Positions 1-7,090 of a stretch of DNA of 7,249 nucleotides are shown here, piece by piece (within the stretch, counting starts at the first letter, position 1; each line of letters opens with the position of its first letter). The stretch is taken from assembly GCA_024278715.1 (NCBI GenBank), contig JAJRSN010000518.1:1-7249 (forward strand). Direction: 5' to 3'. The notes beneath the pieces are model-generated. The model saw only the letters and a list, made by a program, of their open reading frames with translations, did no database searches and was not told where the DNA came from. Both the position numbers and the translations under genes were made by a program. The stretch comes from Calditrichota bacterium. GTDB taxonomy: Bacteria > Calditrichota > Calditrichia > Calditrichales > Calditrichaceae.

Positions 1-1191
1 CCGAAGCACCGAATCGGGAACCTGCGCCTTTGAGAGAACTTCTTTGCGTTTGTATTTAAGGTAAAGATTGTTTTCCGCGTTTTGAATCGCCCTCTTTACT
101 TCGGGAACCTGAGCGTAGTTTTTTTCTTCCGCTATGTTTAATAACGTGTTATTGATCAGCAATCCTTTTATTGTCGCCTTAAGTTTTTTCAAATTATCGA
201 TTCGTTTTCTATGGTAATAAGGGATTTGTTGAATTTCCTTTAAAGCTGTTCCGATCGATAGTTTCTGTCCATCGTATTCGGCTGCTTCCCGCTTTAGAAC
301 AGCAGGCGAAATTTCCTTTGACGAAGATCCGCCGTTTTTTATCAGATTCAGTAATTGCTTTAAACCCTCGTCATTAAAATTCAGTTTTTGTTCATTAAAA
401 ACGGTCTTTAAATAGTTCCGCTCATATTCCTTCTTTTTGGATATTTTGAGAATGCGGATAATTTGCTCTTTTTTCTTCTGATATTCCGTTTCCGTTAAAA
501 TTGGCACCTTTTTGCGATCTTCCACTTTTATGATGCTATAACCTTGCGCTGTTTTAACAGGTTTGGAAATTTCTCCAGGTTTCATCCGATAAGCCATATC
601 CTCAAACGCCGGGTCCATATCGCCCCAGGTAAAATAACCGAGATAACCGCCGTTGCTTTTTAACGTGGAGTCTGTAAATACGACCCGAGCCAGAGAATCA
701 AAAGAAGCGCCTTGCTTTAAAAGGTTGTACAAGCGATACGCCTCCTCTTCCGTCGGAGCGTACAAATGACGAGCAGCAATTTTTTCGTTCACACGCATAA
801 ACGCCTTGCGGGCTTGTTCATCGCTCACTTCTATTTTTGAGTAAATATCTTCTTCCTTAAGATAGGCTAAAACCATCTCTTTTTTCGCCCAGTTTATTTC
901 TTTTTTAAATTCCGGATTTTCAAAAATATCTTTATTGTCATCATAATTCCGTAAAAGAATTTCGTTGATCATGTTGCGCAAAACGCCAAGACGTAAAAAC
1001 AAATTGTCCTTTTGATAGGTCGCGTCCAGATATTCCTGATATCTTGATTTGTAATCTTTAAAGGCAACGGAATATTTCCCGACAATCGCCACCGTCTGAT
1101 CGTCTAATTTTAATTCCTTTTTACAGCCAAGCGTAAAAACTAATAATAAACCCGAAATTATCGATATATATTTAAACTTCCCTATCAACAC
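1..1191 (-). CDS. PpiC/SurA-like parvulin peptidyl-prolyl isomerase, lipoprotein (3' part off the left edge)
   Basis: Reading the complement from 1191 gives 397 uninterrupted codons that run off the window, so the C-terminus is missing. The N-terminus has Lys5 and Lys7, a hydrophobic stretch (about 9-21) and a lipobox-like FTLGC ending at Cys23, indicating a lipidated envelope protein. Residues about 30-135 resemble the helical SurA/PpiC N-terminal chaperone region. Residues about 138-226 are a rotamase domain, with ARHLYA (His142), the SNGGYLGYF motif (179-187) and an ending GYSIIKV. In most parvulins the last motif is G-W/Y-H-I-I-K; here Ser219 replaces the His, so isomerase activity may be reduced. 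The rest (230-397) is Lys-rich and helical, and could lead into a further chaperone or rotamase segment. Family role: folding of secreted and outer-membrane proteins in the periplasm. The start is GTG 1191 (or TTG 1188): an in-frame stop lies at 1195-1197 and no ATG precedes the signal peptide. A weak GGA sits 8 bases upstream. Probably cotranscribed with, and translationally coupled to, the amylase gene. Confidence 0.88.
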   Translation of the reverse strand, partial: MLIGKFKYISIISGLLLVFTLGCKKELKLDDQTVAIVGKYSVAFKDYKSRYQEYLDATYQKDNLFLRLGVLRNMINEILLRNYDDNKDIFENPEFKKEINWAKKEMVLAYLKEEDIYSKIEVSDEQARKAFMRVNEKIAARHLYAPTEEEAYRLYNLLKQGASFDSLARVVFTDSTLKSNGGYLGYFTWGDMDPAFEDMAYRMKPGEISKPVKTAQGYSIIKVEDRKKVPILTETEYQKKKEQIIRILKISKKKEYERNYLKTVFNEQKLNFNDEGLKQLLNLIKNGGSSSKEISPAVLKREAAEYDGQKLSIGTALKEIQQIPYYHRKRIDNLKKLKATIKGLLINNTLLNIAEEKNYAQVPEVKRAIQNAENNLYLKYKRKEVLSKAQVPDSVLR

Positions 1192-1194
1192 CGC

Positions 1195-3042
1195 TTAAAT
1201 CCGCTTTAATATTAATCCCGCTTTCTTTTTGACCGTTAAAGGCAATTGCAGCTCTTTTTGATAAATGACTTCATCGGTCAATAAATTTTTCCATTGAGCT
1301 TTTTTATTCATTTTGATTTCAATTGCCTGATTTTGATCCGAATTGTTTATCACGACCAGTATTTCGTCATCCACATGAGTTCTCGTAAAAGCAAACACAT
1401 CTTTTTCATTATTTCCGTAAACCACTTCCAATGAACCGCGGCGTAAAGCAATTTCTTTACGACGCAGATGGATCAATTTTTTATAGTATTCAAACAAATC
1501 ATAATCGAAGGCGACTGTATCCACCGGTCTCGGCTTTTTGCTGATATTCGCCCGCTCGGGTTCGTAAACCATGTCGTCCCAAACCATGGGCTTTCTGCAA
1601 TCCGGATCATCCGCGCCCCACATCCCGGATTCGGTTCCGTAATAAATCATTGGCGCTCCCTGACAGGTAAACTTAAACAGGGCGATCAGTTTTAGTTTTT
1701 GCCATTCGTCCGCATTGGGCTTACGAACATCGTACTCGGGATTATCAAAAGGAGAGACCCGTTTATCGTAAAACAGATCGGGATTCACAATATTAGACGC
1801 CAGACGATCGGTGTCATGGCTGTCCATTAAATTAAGCAGTTGAAAACGAAACCGGTAATCGTACCGTTTGTCGAGTTCCGCTAATCTTTTTAGAAAAGAG
1901 GCGGTTGAAATTTTATTCTTTTTATCGATAAAATAGTTGGTAACCAGAGCAGCCCATTGATAATTCATTACACCGTCAAACTCATCCCCTTTTAACCAAG
2001 GAGCAGGATTCATTAACTTGTTGTTTTTCCAATCATCCCAAAAAATTTCACCTGTAATGTAGGCGTCGGGATTTACTGTCTTTACCTTAATTCTGAAATC
2101 TTTCCAGAAATTGTGATGAATCATTTCCGCGACATCCAGACGCCAACCGTCAATGCCGTCCGAGGGATCGCAGTCCTGATTCGGATCCATCCAGCGTTCC
2201 ACAACGGAAAAGATATGCTCGCGAATAGGCGGTATCAGACCGTTGGCATCTTCCTTTAGCTCCGGCAGCTCCGCAACGTTGTTCCAGCCTTTGTACTTAA
2301 ATTCGTCTTGCGGAGTGGAAGGATCGTCCCATGAAAGAATAGTGAACCAGTCTTTAAACTTTGACTTTGGACCGTTTTTCCGAACATCCAGAAACGCCCA
2401 GTGCGTAATTCCCACATGATTAAAAACGCCGTCGATAATTATGCGGATGTTGCGAAGATGCGCTTCCCGAATCAGTTTCAAGAACAAACTATCCGCCGAT
2501 GTCCAGCGCCAGGTTTTGGGGTCGGACGGATCTTCGCCCTGAATGATTCTTTGGTCGATGCGCGGATTCGGTCCAAAATTATCGTCAATGTGGATATATG
2601 TAGTAGCGTCGTATTTATGAAGCGAAGGGGATTCAAATACGGGATTAAGGTAAATGGCATTAATTCCAAGATCTTTCAAATAATCTAATTTTTCGATAAT
2701 TCCTTCCAGATCTCCTCCGTATCGCCGGCGTTGCGCATTATAGGCAAAGCCTTTCCCATTTGCTTTTTCCCATGGTTGCAATTTGTACCAGTCGGAAGTC
2801 CAGGGACTTAAATGCCATTCCGAAGTCGTATCGTGCGGGTAACTTCCGTAAAGAGATTTTTTATCGGGATCATTTGTATTGTCACCGTTACGAAATCGTT
2901 CGGGAAAAATTTGATAAAAAACAGCGTCCGCAATCCAGGAGGGTTGGGGTTCCTCCAAAGTAGCGTAATCAACACGGCATGCGAACAGTGTTGTTAAAAT
3001 AAATATCATGAAAAAAAATTGGAGATGGTAGCAATTTTTCAT
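1195..3042 (-). CDS. GH13 alpha-amylase-family glycosidase, lipoprotein (neopullulanase/cyclomaltodextrinase-like)
   Basis: A 615-residue hydrolase expected to cut alpha-1,4 (perhaps alpha-1,6) glucosidic bonds in maltodextrins or related glucans. A hydrophobic segment (about 9-21) ends in LFAC with Cys22, a lipoprotein signal, placing it at the envelope outside the cytoplasm. The TIM barrel begins at once (VFYQIFPERF, 41-50), so no N-terminal CBM34-type domain is present, unlike classical neopullulanases. The GH13 motifs are complete: region I DGVFNH 204-209; region II GWRLDVAEM 299-307, with Arg301 and nucleophile Asp303; region III GEIF 331-334, with acid/base Glu332; region IV LMDSHD 405-410, with His409 and Asp410. 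LPELK (259-263) sits where neopullulanase-type enzymes have MPKLN. HKYDA (142-146) matches the family substrate motif. A beta-rich C-terminal domain covers about 540-615. The ATG at 3042 precedes the signal peptide, with G-rich GGGGCAGGGG upstream; the next Met (12) would cut into the signal. It leads a minus-strand unit with the isomerase gene. Exact substrate and subfamily are not settled. Confidence 0.93.
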   Translation of the reverse strand: MKNCYHLQFFFMIFILTTLFACRVDYATLEEPQPSWIADAVFYQIFPERFRNGDNTNDPDKKSLYGSYPHDTTSEWHLSPWTSDWYKLQPWEKANGKGFAYNAQRRRYGGDLEGIIEKLDYLKDLGINAIYLNPVFESPSLHKYDATTYIHIDDNFGPNPRIDQRIIQGEDPSDPKTWRWTSADSLFLKLIREAHLRNIRIIIDGVFNHVGITHWAFLDVRKNGPKSKFKDWFTILSWDDPSTPQDEFKYKGWNNVAELPELKEDANGLIPPIREHIFSVVERWMDPNQDCDPSDGIDGWRLDVAEMIHHNFWKDFRIKVKTVNPDAYITGEIFWDDWKNNKLMNPAPWLKGDEFDGVMNYQWAALVTNYFIDKKNKISTASFLKRLAELDKRYDYRFRFQLLNLMDSHDTDRLASNIVNPDLFYDKRVSPFDNPEYDVRKPNADEWQKLKLIALFKFTCQGAPMIYYGTESGMWGADDPDCRKPMVWDDMVYEPERANISKKPRPVDTVAFDYDLFEYYKKLIHLRRKEIALRRGSLEVVYGNNEKDVFAFTRTHVDDEILVVINNSDQNQAIEIKMNKKAQWKNLLTDEVIYQKELQLPLTVKKKAGLILKRI

Positions 3043-3071
3043 ACCCCTGCCCCGACATTTGGCTAAAGACG

Positions 3072-3101
3072 AATTAGTAATACAGAATATAGTTACTAAT
3101 T
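3072..3101. repeat. Perfect 9-bp inverted repeat, 12-nt spacer
   Basis: AATTAGTAA (3072-3080) and its exact complement TTACTAATT (3093-3101) flank the spacer TACAGAATATAG. The arm centres are 21 bp apart, close to two helical turns, the geometry expected for a dimeric regulator binding one DNA face. It lies 30-59 bp upstream of the amylase start codon, inside the predicted leader, so it could instead form an mRNA hairpin. The role is inferred; only the symmetry is seen. Confidence 0.5.
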
Positions 3102-3106
3102 TCCAT

Positions 3107-3129
3107 AAATGAAAATATTTTTTTCATTT
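3107..3129. repeat. Perfect 9-bp inverted repeat with 5-nt loop
   Basis: AAATGAAAA (3107-3115) and TTTTCATTT (3121-3129) are exact complements around TATTT. It would form an AT-rich hairpin in either transcript and sits just upstream of the first inverted repeat, within the predicted amylase leader. There is no G+C-rich stem, so it is a poor intrinsic terminator. An operator or leader-structure role is possible but unproven, and low-complexity A/T sequence makes chance symmetry more likely here. Confidence 0.4.
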
Positions 3130-3152
3130 TCCGGCGTAAACCTTCATATTAT

Positions 3153-3182
3153 ATTATAAGTTAATGGCTTATGTAAAAGCAA
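3153..3182 (-). promoter_or_regulatory. Candidate sigma70-like promoter for the amylase-isomerase unit
   Basis: On the minus strand an exact TATAAT (3158 to 3153) follows TTGCTT (3182 to 3177) at a spacing of 18 bp; the -35 box matches the consensus TTGACA at four of six positions. Transcription would begin near 3146, giving a leader of about 104 nt that contains both nearer inverted repeats. AT-rich sequence yields TATAAT by chance quite easily, and the likely phylum may use a different promoter consensus, so this is a candidate only. Confidence 0.4.
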
Positions 3183-3223
3183 TATATTCTCCTCCGAACA
3201 CACAAACAAATTAAAATTGTATT

Positions 3224-3241
3224 ATTATTTTACAAAATAAT
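3224..3241. repeat. 18-bp palindrome (8-bp arms, 2-bp centre)
   Basis: ATTATTTT (3224-3231) and AAAATAAT (3234-3241) are exact complements about a central AC. It lies roughly 80-95 bp upstream of the predicted amylase transcription start and about 250 bp upstream of the permease start, a place where an activator or shared repressor could bind. Composition is almost pure A/T, so chance symmetry is a real alternative. Confidence 0.35.
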
Positions 3242-3398
3242 CTGGGACTTGGAACGGAAAATAGGCAGATCGAAACATATTGATTGTCGGCTTATTTTTT
3301 CCGCTTTTCCGCGGTTTTAAGATCACGCTTGTCATGATTAACGGTTATTTGGGAAATTTCGCCGATTAAAGAACGTTTGCCGTTTATCTGCAAGTTTT

Positions 3399-3440
3399 TT
3401 GACAATCCCCCTTTTATCGAGACGTTCTAACCTTTATATT
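3399..3440 (+). promoter_or_regulatory. Weak candidate promoter for the permease gene
   Basis: An exact TTGACA occurs at 3399-3404, but the hexamers 16-19 bp downstream do not resemble a -10 box. The best -10-like hexamer is TATATT at 3435-3440 (five of six to consensus), 30 bp away, whose own -35 position is poor. The two elements cannot work together as a standard sigma70 promoter. The real start of transcription is probably in this stretch, but the sequence does not fix it. Confidence 0.2.
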
Positions 3441-3486
3441 TACAAATTAATTTTCTGAGGATAAAGCCAAAAAAAGGAGCCTTAAG

Positions 3487-5079
3487 ATGGATGAAGTAAA
3501 ATCTGAAGCAGCCGCAGAAAAGAAATCGTTTGATCAGGTGATCACTGACGCTTTCAAGGAACTGAAGATAACATTCGTAGCTTTCTTTAAAGCTCCGAAG
3601 GCGCTTTGGGGAATCAACGTTCCTTACATTATTGAGGGTCTTGTTTATTTCGGGATTCTGACCATATTGGGCAAATACTGTTCCGAAAACGTCGCCCTGA
3701 CCGATACTCAAGCCGGTTGGGTGTACAGTTTTGTGACCGGAGGAATCACCTTTGCCATGTTAATTTTAGGCGGCGTTTCCGATAAACTTGGCGTGCGGGT
3801 ATCATTAATAATCGCTTTCGCGGTGATGTTTATAGGACGCGCTTTGGTCGGTTTATCCGGAACAATTCCTTTAGGGCAGGGACTCGGTTCTCCCATGTTT
3901 TTTGTTATGTTTGCCGGTCTCTTTTTGATGATATTGGGATACGGATTGTATCAACCCGCCAGTTATGCCGGAGTTAAACGTTACACAACGCCTCAAACGG
4001 CAGCCATGGGTTACGCGGTTATTTACGGATTAATGAATTTGGGCGCTTTTTTTTCCGGATTTATTTCTCCTTTAACCAGACATCATTTCAAATCCGCTTT
4101 TCCTCCTAACGGTTTATCAGCCGTGTTTTGGCTGTATGCAATTTTAACGTTTGTTTCTTTGTTAATCACCGTCTTTATTCTCACCAAAAAAACCGATCAA
4201 CAAGCCGTTAAACAGCTTGCCGACGAGGCGGACGCTTTAAATGATTCCGCCGAAACAAAGAATGAAAATAAAGATATTCTATCCCCAAAAAAAATTAACA
4301 ACGTGCCACTGATTGGTTATAGCCTTTTAACGGTTTTCTTTTTATTGCTAGTCATAGGCATACGAACCGAAAAGATCAATTTTAATCTGATAGTTGCCGC
4401 GGTCCTGCTCGGCGGAAGCTTTATCCTGTCTATTTGGGAGTTTTTAAGACACCGCCCGGATCACCCGTTCAGAGACTTGCGCTTTATCTTTTTTATTTTT
4501 ATGCTTATTCCCGTTCAAACCTTGTTCGCCCATAACTGGCTTACCATCCCTTATTATCTTGACAGAGCCTTTCACGGTACGGTAGTCAGTCAATATTTTG
4601 AACTTTTTTCAAATATTAACCCTATTTTAATTTTTGTTCTGGCGCCCGTTGTCGCGGGACTTACCGCTTCCGCCAATATTTACAAAATGATGATTTACGG
4701 CACGTTGGTAATGGCTGCGCCCACCTTTCTTTTGGCGTTGGGTCCCAATGTTGTTCTTTTCCTTTCTTACATTTTGATTATGTCTGTGGGCGAAGCCATG
4801 TGGCAGCCGCGATTTTTACAATGGATCGCCGAAATAGCTCCCGAAGGCAAAACCGGCGCTTACATGGGAATCGGTCAATTACCGTGGTTTTTAACCAAGG
4901 TGCTCACAGGACTCTATTCCGGTTACTTTGTGGGAAAATACATTCCCAGACCGGATACGGGACTTCCCGTTCATTCCGAAAAACTGTGGTTTATTTACGG
5001 TTTAATCGCCATCTCAACTCCGATTATTCTGTGGTTAGCCAAAAATTGGATGGTAAAAGGTATGCGTAAAAAGGCTTGA
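3487..5079 (+). CDS. MFS permease, POT/PTR-like, about 14 membrane segments
   Basis: A 530-residue inner-membrane secondary transporter. After a hydrophilic N-terminal tail (1-40), segments fall at about 45-62, 77-95, 105-122, 136-153, 173-192, 212-232, 273-291, 299-317, 332-350, 376-394, 400-416, 421-437, 458-480 and 500-519. The MFS loop 2-3 signature is GGVSDKLGVR (95-104). Two extra central segments follow a charged linker (233-272), and SNINPILIF (375-383) plus a GE...P...AP...G..MG pattern (435-461) recall proton-coupled oligopeptide transporters. However, segment 1 has only one Glu (Glu50, in IIEGLVYFG) and lacks the ExxER motif of true POT carriers, so the substrate could be a peptide, sugar or other metabolite. 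AAGGAG at 3474-3479, 7 bases before the ATG, fixes the start. It diverges from the amylase unit, suggesting possible co-regulation, and is followed by its own terminator. MFS membership is firm; the substrate is unknown. Confidence 0.88.
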   Translation: MDEVKSEAAAEKKSFDQVITDAFKELKITFVAFFKAPKALWGINVPYIIEGLVYFGILTILGKYCSENVALTDTQAGWVYSFVTGGITFAMLILGGVSDKLGVRVSLIIAFAVMFIGRALVGLSGTIPLGQGLGSPMFFVMFAGLFLMILGYGLYQPASYAGVKRYTTPQTAAMGYAVIYGLMNLGAFFSGFISPLTRHHFKSAFPPNGLSAVFWLYAILTFVSLLITVFILTKKTDQQAVKQLADEADALNDSAETKNENKDILSPKKINNVPLIGYSLLTVFFLLLVIGIRTEKINFNLIVAAVLLGGSFILSIWEFLRHRPDHPFRDLRFIFFIFMLIPVQTLFAHNWLTIPYYLDRAFHGTVVSQYFELFSNINPILIFVLAPVVAGLTASANIYKMMIYGTLVMAAPTFLLALGPNVVLFLSYILIMSVGEAMWQPRFLQWIAEIAPEGKTGAYMGIGQLPWFLTKVLTGLYSGYFVGKYIPRPDTGLPVHSEKLWFIYGLIAISTPIILWLAKNWMVKGMRKKA

Positions 5080-5095
5080 TTAATTTAATTTTCAC

Positions 5096-5125
5096 AGGCG
5101 ATGCTCTGCATCGCCTTTTTGTTTT
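5096..5125 (+). terminator. Rho-independent terminator after the permease gene
   Basis: AGGCGATGC (5096-5104) and GCATCGCCT (5108-5116) form a perfect 9-bp GC-rich stem with a TCT loop, followed at once by TTTT, then GTTTT. It begins 16 bp after the permease stop codon and should end that transcript, separating it from the SGNH hydrolase gene. Confidence 0.9.
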
Positions 5126-5176
5126 CATTTCAGTTTTCACTATTTTTAGCCGGAACGATTAAACGGCGGGCAATTT

Positions 5177-7075
5177 ATGAAACGCTTTATTTTTTACACC
5201 ACTTTATTGATACTGCCTTTGCTTATTTTAATTTCTGTTGAAGGTTTATTGCGAATTTCCGGATTCGGAACAAGCTATCCTCTTTTAATCCGGAAAGGTA
5301 ATTTTTATTACCTTAACACCGAATATCCGAAAAAGTTTTTCAGTCAATCGGACATTGCCGTTCCCGAACTTGTTCCGCAAAAAGTACCCGTTGTTAAAGC
5401 GCCGAATACAGTCCGAATACTCTGCCTGGGAGGTTCAACCACCGCGGGTTTCCCGTTTGAAGTCAACATAAATTTTCCGCGTTTTCTTCAATGCTATTTA
5501 AAAAGAGCCTTGCCTTTCAAACAATGGGAGGTTATTAATTTAGGGATTTCCGCGATTAATTCGCATACCGTCCGGAACATGGCGCCCGAGTTGCTTAAAC
5601 TCGAACCCGATATCATTCTTATTTACATGGGACATAACGAATTTTACGGAGCGCTCGGTCTGGCTTCCAACAGCTTTTTGGGATCGAACCCCGAAATGGT
5701 TCAGTGGATGCTGAAATTGCGGGAACTGCGTCTTTATCAGCTTCTTGAGAAATTCATCGGGTTGTTTTCCAAAAAAGCCGAAAAACCTTCTTCCACCCTT
5801 ATGGAAGCAATGATTAAAAAAAACACGATTCTTCCGGGGAGTTCGATTTACCGAAAAACGATGAACAATTTCAGAATAAACCTGTCGGAAATTTTGAACA
5901 CCTTTAATAAAAACGGGATTCCCGTTTTGCTGAGCACGGTAACGAGCAATCTTAAGGATCAGGAGCCGCTCGGCTACGCCGATCCCGAAACATCCTTTCC
6001 GGATTACAAAAAGGTGCGGCAACTGATAAACGAAAAGCAATATCGGCAGGCGTTAACCCTTTTAAATACATTGCTGCAAAGCGACAGTAAAAATTCTTTC
6101 GCGCATTTCCTTTCGGGACAAATTTATTATGAATTGCAGGACTACAAAGCGGCAAAGAGCCATTTTGTTTTGGCAAGGGATTATGATTTAATTCCTTTCA
6201 GAGCTCCGTCCGAAATTAATACTATTATTTGCGATCTGGCGCGATCAGACAACGTTTTCCTTGTTCGGTCAGATTCCCTTTTCGATCAGAAATCCCCTCA
6301 CGCCATTACCGATAACACTCTTTTTCTGGAACACCTGCATCCTAACGAGACGGGCTATCAACTTTTGGCGCAGGGCTTTTTTGAAGCAATGGTTCGCTTT
6401 CAACTGATCGACACCACAAAATTTGTAAAGCCCGATCGTTCGTGTCAAACTTACACCAATCTGGACATTGCTATCGGAGAGCTGAAGATCGCGGACCTCT
6501 TAAAACACGCTCCCTTTAACGGGAGGACGCGCTTTAATCCGCGCCGCTTCGAACCGCCGATTATTCACCGGATTGCTTTCAAACACGTTTTTGGCGGTCT
6601 GTTATGGGATGCCGCCCATTTTGAATTGGGAGATTCTTTGGTACAAATGGGTTTATTAGAACCTGCCCTGGATGAATTTTTGGCTGTTTACGACTATGAC
6701 AACTCCCATCCAACGGCTTTGTACAAAATAGGCGATATTTATTTGAAGATGAAGCAATTTACAAAGGCGGCTTATTTTTACCAACAAGCCGTAAAAGCCA
6801 ATCCCAAAGCGGCTTTTTTAAAGGCAAAATTCGCCCGTGCATTAATCGTAAGCGGGAATGTTCAAAGGGCTGTTGACGTTATTAATAAAGTAATCAACAA
6901 TCCGGAGCAAAAGCGGCAGTTGAATAAGCGACAGTTAAGCGAACTCGATTATTTAATGGCTGTGGCTCTGGTTCAAAAAGGCGAGAAGAAACAAGCGATT
7001 CATTTTCTCGATAAAGTTCTGCGAGTTTATCCGAATCATCGCAGAGCGCTCAGCCTTAAAATGCAAATTAAGTGA
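5177..7075 (+). CDS. Membrane-anchored SGNH/GDSL hydrolase with internal and C-terminal TPR repeats
   Basis: A 632-residue protein with an N-terminal signal or anchor helix (Lys2, Arg3, then hydrophobic 4-21) that places the rest outside the inner membrane. SGNH blocks: CLGGSTTAG (83-91) with nucleophile Ser87; NLGIS (121-125) with oxyanion Gly123; GHNEFYG (152-158) with Asn154; EHLHPN (385-390) with His388, where Glu385 stands in for the usual Asp three residues before the His. The catalytic fold is interrupted between Asn and His by two TPR-like hairpins (about 275-337). A second array of about four TPRs fills 477-620. SGNH enzymes act as esterases, lipases or O-acetyl transferases/esterases on lipids and glycans; TPRs usually bind partners. 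An envelope-glycan or lipid-modifying role is inferred, and no substrate can be named. The start codon is preceded by GGCGGG 6 bases upstream. It follows the permease terminator, so it needs its own promoter (not clear within 5126-5176), and it probably leads an operon with the peroxiredoxin gene 15 bp downstream. Confidence 0.88.
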   Translation: MKRFIFYTTLLILPLLILISVEGLLRISGFGTSYPLLIRKGNFYYLNTEYPKKFFSQSDIAVPELVPQKVPVVKAPNTVRILCLGGSTTAGFPFEVNINFPRFLQCYLKRALPFKQWEVINLGISAINSHTVRNMAPELLKLEPDIILIYMGHNEFYGALGLASNSFLGSNPEMVQWMLKLRELRLYQLLEKFIGLFSKKAEKPSSTLMEAMIKKNTILPGSSIYRKTMNNFRINLSEILNTFNKNGIPVLLSTVTSNLKDQEPLGYADPETSFPDYKKVRQLINEKQYRQALTLLNTLLQSDSKNSFAHFLSGQIYYELQDYKAAKSHFVLARDYDLIPFRAPSEINTIICDLARSDNVFLVRSDSLFDQKSPHAITDNTLFLEHLHPNETGYQLLAQGFFEAMVRFQLIDTTKFVKPDRSCQTYTNLDIAIGELKIADLLKHAPFNGRTRFNPRRFEPPIIHRIAFKHVFGGLLWDAAHFELGDSLVQMGLLEPALDEFLAVYDYDNSHPTALYKIGDIYLKMKQFTKAAYFYQQAVKANPKAAFLKAKFARALIVSGNVQRAVDVINKVINNPEQKRQLNKRQLSELDYLMAVALVQKGEKKQAIHFLDKVLRVYPNHRRALSLKMQIK

Positions 7076-7090
7076 CGGAGGAATTTCATT

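Larger units (their letters stand above)
3043..3486. other. Divergent intergenic control region without a convincing gene
   Basis: This 444-bp AT-rich gap separates the minus-strand amylase unit from the plus-strand permease gene, so it must carry the 5' ends of both transcripts. It contains three perfect inverted repeats, a candidate minus-strand promoter near 3153-3182 and a weaker candidate plus-strand promoter near 3399-3440, each listed separately. Only very short open frames occur (7-17 codons), none with convincing coding character. The part from 3242 to 3398 shows no structure I can name beyond short runs such as a CCGCGG palindrome. No tRNA-like or recognisable riboswitch fold was seen by eye. 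Confidence 0.8.

Noticed and set aside
2401..2688. Plus-strand 95-codon open frame opposite the amylase
   Set aside because: Overlaps the conserved GH13 region I portion on the minus strand; no ribosome site or protein-family signal of its own.
3074..3127. Minus-strand 17-codon frame beginning MKKIFSF upstream of the amylase
   Set aside because: It starts like a signal peptide but stops quickly, its GGA lies only about 3 bases before the ATG, and it coincides with the inverted repeats. It was not strong enough to call.
3334..3369. Plus-strand 11-codon frame beginning ATG ATT AAC in the intergenic region
   Set aside because: Too short, no ribosome-binding site upstream, and no recognisable coding character.
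3370..3428. Inverted pair AGAACGT ... ACGTTCT
   Set aside because: Only 7-bp arms separated by 45 nt; easily due to chance.
5126..5176. Promoter for the SGNH hydrolase gene
   Set aside because: TTTTCA and TATTTT-like hexamers exist but at about 14-bp spacing; no pair with acceptable geometry was found.
5540..6040. Long minus-strand open frame of 166 codons opposite the SGNH gene
   Set aside because: Lies wholly inside a gene with clear SGNH and TPR motifs on the other strand; its product lacks any family signature and is best seen as a shadow frame.
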